This document shows, piece after piece, positions 18,296-27,738 of a DNA stretch of 64,000 nt. The notes under the pieces are model-generated. The model worked only from the letters and a program-made list of their open reading frames with translations. It made no database searches and was not told where the DNA came from. The stretch's first letter is position 1, and every line of letters begins with the position of its first letter. The stretch covers positions 62,001-126,000 of the forward strand of contig NZ_LBIO01000065.1 of NCBI RefSeq assembly GCF_001280505.1, written 5' to 3'. Both the position numbers and the translations under genes were made by a program. Source of the DNA: Mangrovimonas sp. TPBH4 (GTDB lineage: Bacteria > Bacteroidota > Bacteroidia > Flavobacteriales > Flavobacteriaceae).

Positions 18296-19507
18296 ATGAA
18301 CAAACTACTCACAATCACAATTCCATTTTTATTGTTGGTTCAAACTATATTTTCCCAATCTAAAGAAATAAAGGGTGATACAGCCTATTGGTACAAAAGA
18401 AATATAGAATTTCAAAAAAACTTAGATTTAATAGATTTTTAAAAATCAGAAGATGAATTCAATTTTAGATTTTGGAATCGCGGACAGGTAATTGAAATTT
18501 CAAAAGACAGCTCTGAAATAACTGGTTCAATTGTCAATTATATTTATCACACCAAAAAGGCTAACAGAAACCAAAGCGAAACACTTACAAGCAAAGTTCT
18601 ACTGACATCAGAACAATCGAAAAATATCTATGAAATTGTAAAAAGGTCTAAAATTTTAGAATTACCAACGGATAAAAATATAGAAAACTGGAGTCAAGGG
18701 AGTGACGGTATCACCTATATCATATAACATTCCGATAAAAAAAGTTATTGGCTAAAAAAATATTGGACACCATCTTCACAAGACTCCATTTCAGAAGCCA
18801 TTATTGTTTCAGATTTAGTAAAAAAACTGTCCGACACCTTAAAGCTAAAAGAGGTTTACACTTCATTTAAAAACACATTACCTGAGAAAGGTTGTTACAA
18901 TTCAGGAGGAATGGCAACCTGGTGCTATATACCTAACTCTTTAGAGTTGGGCTATAGTGGAGCTACAAAATTACCTTTAGGTTTATATTCCTCTTATTCC
19001 GCTACAATCATAGGCAAAACAAAAATAAACGGAGGTGCCTCAATACAGTATAATTTTGACAACAATGGATTTCATCATTTGAATTTACACATAGCCAAAT
19101 GGAATATATTTCATAAGGATTCAAATCTTTCGGATTTTGTAGCATACAATTATCAGAATAGAATTCTAGACATTAATGACACAAAAAATAAATTTGAAAA
19201 TCATCAAGTCAAATATGGCTTAAACCTTAAAAAAAACTTAGGTATAGGAGCTGGATTAGACTATTTAAGCAGGGATTATGATAAAATTGGAGGATATTTG
19301 TATGCTACTAAATGGTTTTCTAAAGCCAATATAAGCGCAACAATTTCGACTTCACTATTTAACAATCGAATTAATTACAAAACTAAAATTTTCAAGGCTA
19401 TTGATTTTAATAATAGATTCATTATAAACCGAATTTCTTTTGGAATAGCCTATGAGGAATTTATGGAATATAAAGATCTGTACTTTAGTTTTATAATACT
19501 GATTTAA
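18296..19507 (+). pseudogene. Broken gene for an exported protein, two in-frame stops
   Basis: One reading frame runs from ATG 18296 to the stop at 19505-19507 (403 codons plus stop) with two internal TAA codons: 18440-18442 (codon 49) and 18725-18727 (codon 144). No frameshift separates the parts. The protein would start with a signal peptide (MNKLLTITIPFLLLVQTIFSQ). The middle has a pattern like TSEQSKNIYEIVKRSKILELP, and the C-terminal 198 residues look beta-rich with aromatic ends. Each stop could come from CAA by a single C-to-T change. I do not recognise the family. The downstream ATG at 18911 opens a 198-codon frame but lacks an export signal. Confidence 0.75.
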
Positions 19508-19602
19508 GAAATGCAAGCAGGTAAATAATGAATAATTGCTTCTTATTTTTCTAGCAGAAAAACCTTGCAACGAAACTATGCATAAACCGTTAAAGAAATT
19601 CT

Positions 19603-19632
19603 AAATCCAGCCCTTTGGCTGGTTTTATTTTT
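19603..19632 (+). terminator. Rho-independent terminator
   Basis: A 6-bp GC-rich stem (CCAGCC/GGCTGG) with a CTTT loop, extended by A/T pairs beyond one mismatch and followed by TTTTATTTTT. It lies downstream of the broken gene and upstream of the PIG-L gene. Confidence 0.78.
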
Positions 19633-19658
19633 ATATTTAGGGGCAATTAAAACAAATC

Positions 19659-22181
19659 ATGAAGAAACAATTACTTGCATTTTTTCTCTCTTTGGCCACC
19701 TGTCTTGGCCTATACGCCCAACAACCACAAAAGCCCAATGCCTCCGAAATTTATGAATCCATTAAAAAGCTCAACTTTTTGGGATCGGTTTTATATGTGG
19801 CGGCACATCCAGATGACGAAAATACGCGGCTTATCTCCTATATGTCCAATAAAGTGAAGGCCCGTACGGCTTACCTTTCCCTAACTAGAGGGGACGGCGG
19901 CCAAAACTTGATTGGCCCAGAAATAAGGGAACTATTGGGAGTCATCCGAACTCAGGAATTGCTCACGGCAAGACACATAGACGGAGGCGAACAGCGCTTT
20001 ACCAGAGCCAATGATTTTGGCTATTCCAAGCACCCAAACGAGACCTTGCAAATTTGGAATAAAGACGAAGTATTGAGCGATGTAGTTTTGGCCATTCGCG
20101 AATTCAAACCCGATGTAATCATCAACAGATTTGACCATCGTAGCCCAGGGACCACCCACGGACACCATACAAGTTCTGCCATCTTGAGTGTTGAGGCTTT
20201 CGACTTGGTTAATGATCCTTCAAAATTTCAGGAGCAATTAAAATCTACTAGTGTTTGGCAACCAAAGCGCTTGTTTTTCAATACTTCTTGGTGGTTTTAC
20301 GGCAGTCAGGAAAAATTTGAGAAAGCCAATAAAAGTAATTTGTTGTCCTTCGATATTGGAGAATATTATCCATCCAAAGGATTGAGCAATACTGAAATTG
20401 CATCCCTTAGCCGTAGCCAGCACAAATCGCAAGGCTTTGGAAATACGGGCACCAGAGGGGCACAAATGGAATATATTGAACTGATTAAAGGGGATATGCC
20501 AAAGGACGGGCACAACATTTTTGAAGACATCAATACTACTTGGACTCGAATTAAAGGCGGTGAAGCCATTGGCAACATTTTGAAAAACGTAGAAGACCTC
20601 TACAGTTTTCAAGATCCTTCTGCTTCGATTCCTCAATTGATGGAAGCCTACAAACTCATACAAAACTTGGAAGACACTCATTGGAAAACCATCAAAACAA
20701 AAGAGATCAAACAAATCATTGCGGCCTGTGCAGGACTGTATCTTGAAGCCGCAGCAGATACCAACCACGCCACTCCGGGAAGCACTGTTCAACTGAACAT
20801 TGAGGCCATTAATCGCAGTGCTACTAACATGACCCTTAAAAGTTTTAGCATCAACGATTCCAAAACAAATAAAAATGTCGCTTTGACCAACAATGAAAGT
20901 CATCAATTCCAAGAGGCTTTTGGAGTGGATCTTGAGCAGCAACCTACTACCCCATACTGGCTCACCAGTAAAGGAAGCTTGGGTATGTATCGCGTAGATG
21001 ACGCATCTTTAATAGGCAAACCAGAAACCCCTAGAGTTTACAATGTGACTTTTGACCTGCTTATTGAAGGTGTCTCTATTTCATTTACAAAACCTATTAT
21101 ATACAAAACCAACGATCCTGTAAAGGGCGAAGTATACAAACCCTTTGAAATCATTCCCGAAGCGTCTGCCAAGGTTACCGAAAATGTAATCATTTTTGAT
21201 ACCGATCAGGAAAGGGAAATTTCGGTGGTTGTTAAAGCCGGAATTAACAATTTACAAGGCCAGGTTCAAATGGCGCATCCTAAGGGTTGGACCGTTTTTC
21301 CTGAAAAAAGACCTGTAAACATTCAACATAAGGGAGAAGAACAAACGGTGGTTTTCACCATCATTCCTCCCAAAAACCAAGACGAAGGTTTGATTACGCC
21401 CATGGTACATATTGGAGATAATATTTACACCAGAGAGCTTATTGAAATAGATTATGACCACATTCCTTTCCAGACCGTCTTACTTCCTAGTGAAAGCAAA
21501 ATAGTTAGATTGGACATTAAAAAAGTAGGATATGATATTGGTTACATTGAAGGTGCAGGCGATGTCATCCCTGAAAGTTTACAACAAATAGGCTATAATG
21601 TTATTACCATTCAACCAGAGGATATTTCAGCTGAAACTTTAAGCCATTTCGATGCTATTGTTGTGGGGGTTCGAGCTTACAACACTGTAGATGCCTTAAA
21701 ATTCAAACAACAGATATTGTTTGATTATGTCGCTAATGGCGGTAATATGATTGTTCAATACAACACAAGCCACCGTTTAAAAACCGAGCAACTGTCTCCT
21801 TATAAATTGGAGTTGTCAAGAGATCGTGTTACAGACGAATTAGCCACTGTTGTCTTTTTGGAACCGAAACACGAATTGCTGAACTTCCCTAATAAAATTA
21901 CCCAGCAGGACTTTGAAGGCTGGACACAGGAGCGTGGACTTTATTTCCCAAGTAGTTGGGGAAAGGAATTTACACCAATCCTGGAAATGCACGACAAAGG
22001 CGAGTCCAAGAAAAAAGGCAGTTTGCTGGTAGCTAAATATGGCAAAGGCTATTATATCTATACAGGCCTTAGCTTTTTTAGGGAATTCCCTGCGGGTGTT
22101 CCTGGAGCCTACCGTTTGTTTGCCAATATGCTATCTATTGGCAAGGAAGATATCAAAACAGACAACCCACTGAACGACTAA
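19659..22181 (+). CDS. Secreted PIG-L/LmbE family deacetylase with C-terminal GATase-like domain
   Basis: An 840-residue exported protein with signal peptide MKKQLLAFFLSLATCLGLYAQ. Residues of about 35-300 form a PIG-L N-deacetylase domain: Zn motif VAAHPDDENTR, then RGDGGQN, and FDHRSPGTTHGHHT. The middle (about 350-610) is beta-rich, probably substrate-binding domains. The C-terminus (about 625-830) resembles a ThuA/GATase-like fold (VGVRAYNT; GGNMIVQYNTSHR). Likely substrates are N-acetylated sugars outside the cytoplasm. It is followed at 1 bp by a 36-residue membrane protein and a sodium symporter gene, so uptake of its product is a fair inference. Confidence 0.87.
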   Translation: MKKQLLAFFLSLATCLGLYAQQPQKPNASEIYESIKKLNFLGSVLYVAAHPDDENTRLISYMSNKVKARTAYLSLTRGDGGQNLIGPEIRELLGVIRTQELLTARHIDGGEQRFTRANDFGYSKHPNETLQIWNKDEVLSDVVLAIREFKPDVIINRFDHRSPGTTHGHHTSSAILSVEAFDLVNDPSKFQEQLKSTSVWQPKRLFFNTSWWFYGSQEKFEKANKSNLLSFDIGEYYPSKGLSNTEIASLSRSQHKSQGFGNTGTRGAQMEYIELIKGDMPKDGHNIFEDINTTWTRIKGGEAIGNILKNVEDLYSFQDPSASIPQLMEAYKLIQNLEDTHWKTIKTKEIKQIIAACAGLYLEAAADTNHATPGSTVQLNIEAINRSATNMTLKSFSINDSKTNKNVALTNNESHQFQEAFGVDLEQQPTTPYWLTSKGSLGMYRVDDASLIGKPETPRVYNVTFDLLIEGVSISFTKPIIYKTNDPVKGEVYKPFEIIPEASAKVTENVIIFDTDQEREISVVVKAGINNLQGQVQMAHPKGWTVFPEKRPVNIQHKGEEQTVVFTIIPPKNQDEGLITPMVHIGDNIYTRELIEIDYDHIPFQTVLLPSESKIVRLDIKKVGYDIGYIEGAGDVIPESLQQIGYNVITIQPEDISAETLSHFDAIVVGVRAYNTVDALKFKQQILFDYVANGGNMIVQYNTSHRLKTEQLSPYKLELSRDRVTDELATVVFLEPKHELLNFPNKITQQDFEGWTQERGLYFPSSWGKEFTPILEMHDKGESKKKGSLLVAKYGKGYYIYTGLSFFREFPAGVPGAYRLFANMLSIGKEDIKTDNPLND

Positions 22182-22182
22182 C

Positions 22183-22293
22183 ATGACAGAGCATTCCCCA
22201 CAAAAACAACCTTGGTTAAAATCCTATACTCTGGTATTGGTTGCCAACGCCATTTACATTATTGCCTTTTACCTTATCATGAAAGCATTTTAG
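22183..22293 (+). CDS. Small 36-residue single-span membrane protein
   Basis: ATG 22183 to TAG 22291-22293, 36 residues. A polar N-terminus with PQKQPW is followed by one hydrophobic stretch (YTLVLVANAIYIIAFYLIMKAF). The gene fits exactly between the PIG-L stop (1 bp before) and the symporter ATG (1 bp after), which supports it as coding. It could be a small subunit or assembly factor of the symporter; the family is not identified. Confidence 0.7.
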   Translation: MTEHSPQKQPWLKSYTLVLVANAIYIIAFYLIMKAF

Positions 22294-22294
22294 T

Positions 22295-23992
22295 ATGGGA
22301 GTATTGAATTGGTTGGACTGGGTGGTTTTGGCCACAACATTGTTAACGATTGTTGGTTACGGAACCTGGAAAACAAGAGGTAGTAAAAATGTCCAAGACT
22401 TTGTAAAAGGAGGTAATTCAGCTCCTTGGTGGACCATTGGCCTTTCGGTAATGGCAACACAAGCTAGCGCCATCACATTTTTGTCAACTCCCGGACAGGC
22501 ATTTCATGACGGTATGGGTTTTGTGCAATTCTATTTTGGTGTGCCCATTGCGATGGTTGTCATTTGTATGGTCTTTATCCCATTGTATGACAAACTTAAA
22601 GTCTACACTGCCTATGAGTTTTTGGAGAACAGGTTTGATGGCAAAACAAGAACTCTAACTGCTTCCCTATTCCTCATCCAACGAGGCTTATCGGCCGGGA
22701 TTACCATTTACGCACCGGCCATCATCCTATCTGCTATTTTACATTGGAATCTTACCTACCTCAACATCATCATTGGAACCTTGGTAATTATTTACACCGT
22801 ATCGGGAGGTACCAAAGCGGTAAGTATTACGCAGAAACATCAAATGGGAGTTATTTTCTTGGGGATGTTTATTGCTTTCTTTTTAATCATTAACTATCTA
22901 CCCGAAAATATCACCTTTACCAAAGCCTTGGATATTGCTGGTGCCAGTGGCAAGATGAACATTCTCAATTTCGATTTTGATTTTGAAAACCGTTATACAC
23001 TTTGGAGCGGATTGATAGGTGGTTCTTTTTTGGCCCTGTCCTATTTCGGGACCGACCAAAGTCAAGTGCAACGCTACCTTTCAGGGAAATCTGTAAAAGA
23101 AATGCAAATGGGATTGATTTTTAATGGGCTTTTAAAAGTGCCAATGCAGTTCTCTATCCTTTTGGTTGGGGTTATGGTATTTGTTTTTTATCAATTCCAC
23201 AATTCCCCTATCAACTTTAATCCTGCTGCCCACAATACGGTAAGCAATTCAGCATATGCAAATGATTACCAACGCTTGGAAGAAGATCAACTTGATATTT
23301 TCAATGCCAAACAATCTATTCTGGAAAACTATGTCGCAACCGGAACCGACAGCTATTCTGAAGAACTTCAAAAACTGAATAAAAAGGATCGAGAAAACCG
23401 GGATGCCGCGAAAATCTTGATACAAAAAGCCGCTGAAGACAATGACATCAGCATTGAAACCAACGACAAGGATTACGTGTTTATTCATTTTATTTTGAAC
23501 AATCTGCCTCGCGGTCTAATCGGCTTGCTTTTGGCCGTTATTCTTAGTGCTGCCATGTCCAGCACCGCAGGAGAGCTAAATGCCCTGGCCTCTACCACCG
23601 CTTTGGACATTTACAAACGAAATTTCGCCAATGACAAGGATGAAACCCACTATCTAAAGGCTACCAAATGGTTTACCCTTGGATGGGGAATCTTAGCCAT
23701 TCTTATTGCCTGTGTGGCCTACTTGGCAGACAACCTCATACAATTAGTAAACATTATTGGCTCCATTTTCTATGGAAATGTACTAGGTATTTTCCTTTTG
23801 GCATTTTTCTTTAAATACGTTAAAGGCCATGCCGTATTTATTGCCGCACTAATCACACAAGGAATCGTAATTATAGGCTGGTGGTATGAATGGATGCCTT
23901 ACTTGTGGCTCAACTTATTTGGTTGTATTTTAGTCATCCTAATTGCTTTTTTCATTCAAAACACACGAAACACCAATGAATCAGTCCGATAA
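22295..23992 (+). CDS. Sodium:solute symporter (SSS family)
   Basis: A 565-residue transporter with about 13-14 membrane helices. Characteristic segments are FVKGGNSAPWWTIGLSVMATQASAITFLSTPGQAF (TM2/first Na+ site region), QRGLSAGITIYAPAIILSA, YTVSGGTKAVSITQKHQMG, YFGTDQSQVQRYLSGKS and SAAMSSTAGELNALAS (TM8-9, Na+-site serines). A hydrophilic insert (about 320-395) separates the later helices. Family members import sugars, sialic acid or other organic solutes with Na+. The operon context (PIG-L deacetylase, Gfo/Idh oxidoreductase) points to a sugar or amino-sugar. The end overlaps the oxidoreductase gene by 17 bp. Confidence 0.92.
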   Translation: MGVLNWLDWVVLATTLLTIVGYGTWKTRGSKNVQDFVKGGNSAPWWTIGLSVMATQASAITFLSTPGQAFHDGMGFVQFYFGVPIAMVVICMVFIPLYDKLKVYTAYEFLENRFDGKTRTLTASLFLIQRGLSAGITIYAPAIILSAILHWNLTYLNIIIGTLVIIYTVSGGTKAVSITQKHQMGVIFLGMFIAFFLIINYLPENITFTKALDIAGASGKMNILNFDFDFENRYTLWSGLIGGSFLALSYFGTDQSQVQRYLSGKSVKEMQMGLIFNGLLKVPMQFSILLVGVMVFVFYQFHNSPINFNPAAHNTVSNSAYANDYQRLEEDQLDIFNAKQSILENYVATGTDSYSEELQKLNKKDRENRDAAKILIQKAAEDNDISIETNDKDYVFIHFILNNLPRGLIGLLLAVILSAAMSSTAGELNALASTTALDIYKRNFANDKDETHYLKATKWFTLGWGILAILIACVAYLADNLIQLVNIIGSIFYGNVLGIFLLAFFFKYVKGHAVFIAALITQGIVIIGWWYEWMPYLWLNLFGCILVILIAFFIQNTRNTNESVR

Positions 23993-24959
23993 AGTCATAA
24001 CATGGGGCATTATAGGCCTTGGAAAAATTGCCAATAAATTTGCTCAGGATTTACTAACCTTAGACAACTGTGAACTTGTAGCGGTTGCGTCCCGTAACCA
24101 AGAACGCTCTGATGCGTTTGCAGCAAGCTACGGAGTACAAAAAGCCTATGACAGTTACGAACTGTTGGCAAAGGATCCTAATGTGGATGCTGTGTATATC
24201 GCCACACCTCACAGCTACCATAAAGAACATAGTATCTTGTGCCTAAACCATCAAAAAGCGGTGTTGTGCGAAAAACCATTTGCCATGAACTCTCAGGAAG
24301 TCCTGGAAATGATTGCTACGGCTAAGGCCAACAACACACTATTGATGGAGGCTCTTTGGACCTATTTCCTGCCGCATTACCAGCATGTTTTAAAAATGCT
24401 TAAGGAAAACACCTATGGCAAATTGCTAAAAATGAATGCCGATTTTGGATTTCATAGAGATTTTGACAATGAATCCCGATTGTTTAGAAAGTCGCTTGGA
24501 GGAGGCAGTTTATTAGACATAGGCATCTACCCTATTTTTTCGGCCTTGACTACTTTAGGGGCTCCAAAATCCATTGAAGCTGCTGCGACCTTTTTTAAGA
24601 ATGGCGCCGATTCTTCCTGCTCCATGGTGTTTCATTATGAGGATGGTGTGGAAGCCCATTTAAAAAGTACCCTTTTGGAAGAAACCCCAACCGTGGCGGA
24701 ATTCCATTGTGAAAAAGGCTTGATTAAAATCAACGGTCAATTTCATGCGCCTTCAACAGTTACCTTGATTCCTAATGAAGGGAGTCCTGAAACATTAGAT
24801 TTCAACTATAACACCATTGGATACAATTTTGAAACCATCCATTTTAATGATTTAATCAGGCAAGGCAAAAAAGAAAGCGACCTTATGACCTTTGAGTTCA
24901 GTAAACAACTCATTGGTACTTTAGATAAAGTCGCTTCGATAATTGGACTGGAATATTAG
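23976..24959 (+). CDS. Gfo/Idh/MocA-family oxidoreductase
   Basis: A 327-residue NAD(P)-dependent sugar or polyol dehydrogenase. A Rossmann N-terminus (WGIIGLGKIANKFAQDL) is followed by the EKP motif (VLCEKPFAMNSQEV) whose Lys is catalytic, and a Gfo/Idh C-terminal domain with GGGSLLDIGIYPI. The start at 23976 (MNQSD) was chosen over an upstream ATG at 23943, which would only lengthen the overlap with the symporter. It is cytoplasmic and probably acts on the sugar brought in by the upstream transporter. Confidence 0.9.
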   Translation: MNQSDKVITWGIIGLGKIANKFAQDLLTLDNCELVAVASRNQERSDAFAASYGVQKAYDSYELLAKDPNVDAVYIATPHSYHKEHSILCLNHQKAVLCEKPFAMNSQEVLEMIATAKANNTLLMEALWTYFLPHYQHVLKMLKENTYGKLLKMNADFGFHRDFDNESRLFRKSLGGGSLLDIGIYPIFSALTTLGAPKSIEAAATFFKNGADSSCSMVFHYEDGVEAHLKSTLLEETPTVAEFHCEKGLIKINGQFHAPSTVTLIPNEGSPETLDFNYNTIGYNFETIHFNDLIRQGKKESDLMTFEFSKQLIGTLDKVASIIGLEY

Positions 24960-24962
24960 TGT

Positions 24963-25493
24963 TTAATGTTGATGAAGAACCCCACTTGGATCAAGCTTAA
25001 GGTTTAACTTGTCTTCCCCATTACCAATTTTTACTTTGTAAAATTTATGGGAAGGCTCATTGTAGTCATAATCTACGTAGTAGTCCGTTTCCAAAAGGAA
25101 CCATCCAGGATGTGATTTAAACACCGTTTCCCTCACTTCTTTAGGCAATTTAATGTCCTCAAAATGTTCATTTGTAGACACAATATTGCCATCTTTATCA
25201 TAAGATACAATGATGCTTCCTTTTTCAGATTTAAAATTCACTTCGTAAGTATTGTCTTCCGAAGGTCTTTCAAAATCTTCAAAGGTGCTAATATTGAATT
25301 TGGCTACCTTACTTTCTAGATCGACAATATATTTTGCGGTATTATCATAAGTGATTTCTTTAAGATAATCCATGTGGATGGTTTTGTTGGAAACCACATC
25401 CATTGCCGCTAGATCAATTTCTATTAGGCTTGATTGAGCAAAGCCTAAACTACCGAGGGTCATACATAAACCCAAAATGATTAAAGTTTTCAT
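24963..25493 (-). CDS. Exported hypothetical protein, PepSY-like C-terminus
   Basis: A 176-residue protein with a signal peptide (MKTLIILGLCMTLGSLGFAQ). The C-terminal half (about 85-176), with IIVSYDKDGNIVSTNEHFEDIKLPKEVRETVFKSHPGW, has the helix-plus-strand pattern of PepSY-like small periplasmic domains; this is a tentative match. The start at 25493 gives the signal peptide directly, so an upstream ATG at 25532 is less likely. It converges on the oxidoreductase gene with 3 bp between stops. Confidence 0.65.
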   Translation of the reverse strand: MKTLIILGLCMTLGSLGFAQSSLIEIDLAAMDVVSNKTIHMDYLKEITYDNTAKYIVDLESKVAKFNISTFEDFERPSEDNTYEVNFKSEKGSIIVSYDKDGNIVSTNEHFEDIKLPKEVRETVFKSHPGWFLLETDYYVDYDYNEPSHKFYKVKIGNGEDKLNLKLDPSGVLHQH

Positions 25494-25677
25494 AATTACT
25501 TGTATTACAGTTAATGATTGATTGCAACACAAAGATTATGAATACTTACACATCAGACATAACAGCCACGTTGTAAATGATTTAACTTATATGAAATTGA
25601 ATTCAAAAAATGTTTTAAAGGATTGAAATTATGTTGAATCATATCTGCAAACCCCAGTAAACATAGGGATTTCCACG

Positions 25678-27609
25678 TTACAACTTGATTTGGTAATTCC
25701 CTAGGTTCATTTTTTCCAGAAACTCCAAAAACTCAGGATTATTGTGTAATTTATCGAAATAAGGATCATATTTTACCTTATATAACACGGCATTCTTGCG
25801 TTCAAAAGCAGTTTCCAGCCACTCCAAAACTTTAGCATCCTCTTCTAAATATGCAAATTTTTGGGCTATCCAATACGCATTATTGTGTAATGTACCCTCT
25901 GATTTAGGATTACTTGTATCTTCTTCATTAATCCATCTATAAATTCCTTTAATACCCGATTTTTTATAAATCTTATGTAATTTAGGAATCTTTTTTTGTC
26001 CTTCTTCATCAAAGGATAAAATCATTTCATATTGTTTCATTGCAATATCATTCTTTCCTTGATCTGAATAAATTTTAAATTTAATCCAAAAAGGCCAAGT
26101 AGCATCAGGTAGTTCCTCTTTTGCTTTATCTGCCTGCTCTAGAGCATTCTGAAAATCTCCAACTTGTAAATATAACTCAGCACTTCGGATTGCAACTTCA
26201 AATGAATCCGGAGCAATCGACTGAGCCCTATCCATCATTTTCCTGGCGCGCTCGAAATCCCCTACCGTGTATTGCAGATATTGTGAATACATATAAAGCG
26301 CAAAATAATTATTTGGATTTAAGCTGATTGCTTCTTCAAATTGACTTTCAGTCCTTTTCCAATCCCAATCATAACTCAAATATACCCAACCCAAAACCCG
26401 ATGCGGTTCGGATAATTTATTATCAAGCTTAATGGCTTTTTCAGCATAATCCTTTGCTCGCAGTATATCATTTTCAGTAGGATTAGGCCAATTTTCCCAT
26501 AAATAGCTAATGGCAAGCCCAGAATAAGCTACAGCAAAATTAGGCTCTATTTCCAGACAGGAATTTAAATAACTTCTAGCCAAATGTATATCCTCTTCAT
26601 AAACCCCGTAATAAACTGCCTTCATATACAAATTATAGGCCTCTAGATTGTCGGTTGGTGCTTTATCAATTAGTTCCAGCTCAAACGGTGATAACACCAA
26701 ATTCAATTCTGAAACTATTTGTTTTGATATTTCACTTTCCAAGGCAAAAAGATCTTTATAATCCCTGTCAAAATCCTTGGCCCATAGTTGTACATCTGTT
26801 TTAGAGTTGATAAGATGTACCCTAACCCTAATCTTTTGGCCTTCCTTCTGTACGCTGCCCCCAACAATATAATTAGCATCGAGGGCTTCGCCTATATCTT
26901 TGGCCGACAGACTGGAAGCTCTATACTTTTCTGTAGATTGACGAGATTTTACAATAATCTGCTCTACTTTCGATAGGTTATTAATAATATCCTCTCGAAT
27001 GGCATCGGCAAAATATGCGTTTTCTGGATGATCGCTTAAGTTCTTAAAAGGCAATACAGCCACCGTTTTATCCAATTCTTCCATTTGAGGCTCTACTACC
27101 GTCTCAGTATTAGTCTTTGAATTCATATAAAACGTATAACCCAGAAGCAAAACCAAAGCCACAATGCTTACCCAAAACAAGGTTGTAAATTTCCGCTTCC
27201 TCCTAAACGTTTTCTTTGTGTTTTTTGCCGCAGAAGTTTTTAAACCTATCTCATTATTGAACGCTTCATTTTTTTTGAATTTTACCTCACCAGGCGTATA
27301 GCCATAAAAATCACTAAAAGAGGTATTGAAATAGGTTGGACTGTTAAAACCTACGCGATAGGCTATTTCCGAAGCTGTAGCCTCCTCATTTTGGAGCATT
27401 TCCAAAGCTTTTTGCAACCTGTACTCCCTAATAAACTGGCTCGAAGATTTCCCTAAAAGTACATTGAGTTTCCTATGCAATTGCGAACGGCTCACTCCCA
27501 CCTCATCCGCCAATTCCTGAACTCCAAAATGCTCATTGCTAAAGTTAGCCTCTAGGATTGTTTTTAGCCTTTCCACAAAGTTTTGATCCATGGATAATTG
27601 ACTGGCCAT
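25678..27609 (-). CDS. AraC-HTH / TolB-like / TPR membrane regulator (copy 1)
   Basis: A 643-residue protein in three parts. Residues of about 1-112 form an AraC-type DNA-binding domain (FGVQELADEVGVSRSQLHRKLN; ASEIAYRVGFNSPTYFNTSFSDFYGYTPGE). One membrane helix follows (TLFWVSIVALVLLLGYTFYM, about 143-163). A TolB/FlgO-like domain (AVLPFKNLSDHPENAYFADAI; YIVGGSVQKEG) leads into TPR repeats from about 320. The DNA-binding part faces the cytoplasm and the rest probably the periplasm. It is a paralogue of the gene at 27739-29673. The regulated genes are unknown. Confidence 0.87.
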   Translation of the reverse strand: MASQLSMDQNFVERLKTILEANFSNEHFGVQELADEVGVSRSQLHRKLNVLLGKSSSQFIREYRLQKALEMLQNEEATASEIAYRVGFNSPTYFNTSFSDFYGYTPGEVKFKKNEAFNNEIGLKTSAAKNTKKTFRRKRKFTTLFWVSIVALVLLLGYTFYMNSKTNTETVVEPQMEELDKTVAVLPFKNLSDHPENAYFADAIREDIINNLSKVEQIIVKSRQSTEKYRASSLSAKDIGEALDANYIVGGSVQKEGQKIRVRVHLINSKTDVQLWAKDFDRDYKDLFALESEISKQIVSELNLVLSPFELELIDKAPTDNLEAYNLYMKAVYYGVYEEDIHLARSYLNSCLEIEPNFAVAYSGLAISYLWENWPNPTENDILRAKDYAEKAIKLDNKLSEPHRVLGWVYLSYDWDWKRTESQFEEAISLNPNNYFALYMYSQYLQYTVGDFERARKMMDRAQSIAPDSFEVAIRSAELYLQVGDFQNALEQADKAKEELPDATWPFWIKFKIYSDQGKNDIAMKQYEMILSFDEEGQKKIPKLHKIYKKSGIKGIYRWINEEDTSNPKSEGTLHNNAYWIAQKFAYLEEDAKVLEWLETAFERKNAVLYKVKYDPYFDKLHNNPEFLEFLEKMNLGNYQIKL

Positions 27610-27738
27610 ATTGTTAAAATTAAATGTATTAATTGGTTGAGGACCAAAAACTAGAAGTAGGTCACCTATCTAAGATACAAAAATCCTGACAAGTATAGTT
27701 TTCTTAAAACTTCAGCAAAGCTTCCCATTATTAAGCTT

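Noticed and set aside
18911..19507. Stand-alone 198-codon gene
   Set aside because: It is the third in-frame part of a longer broken gene with an upstream signal peptide and no own start signals.
20238..20942. 234-codon frame opposite the PIG-L gene
   Set aside because: It lies wholly antisense to a clear gene and shows no domain.
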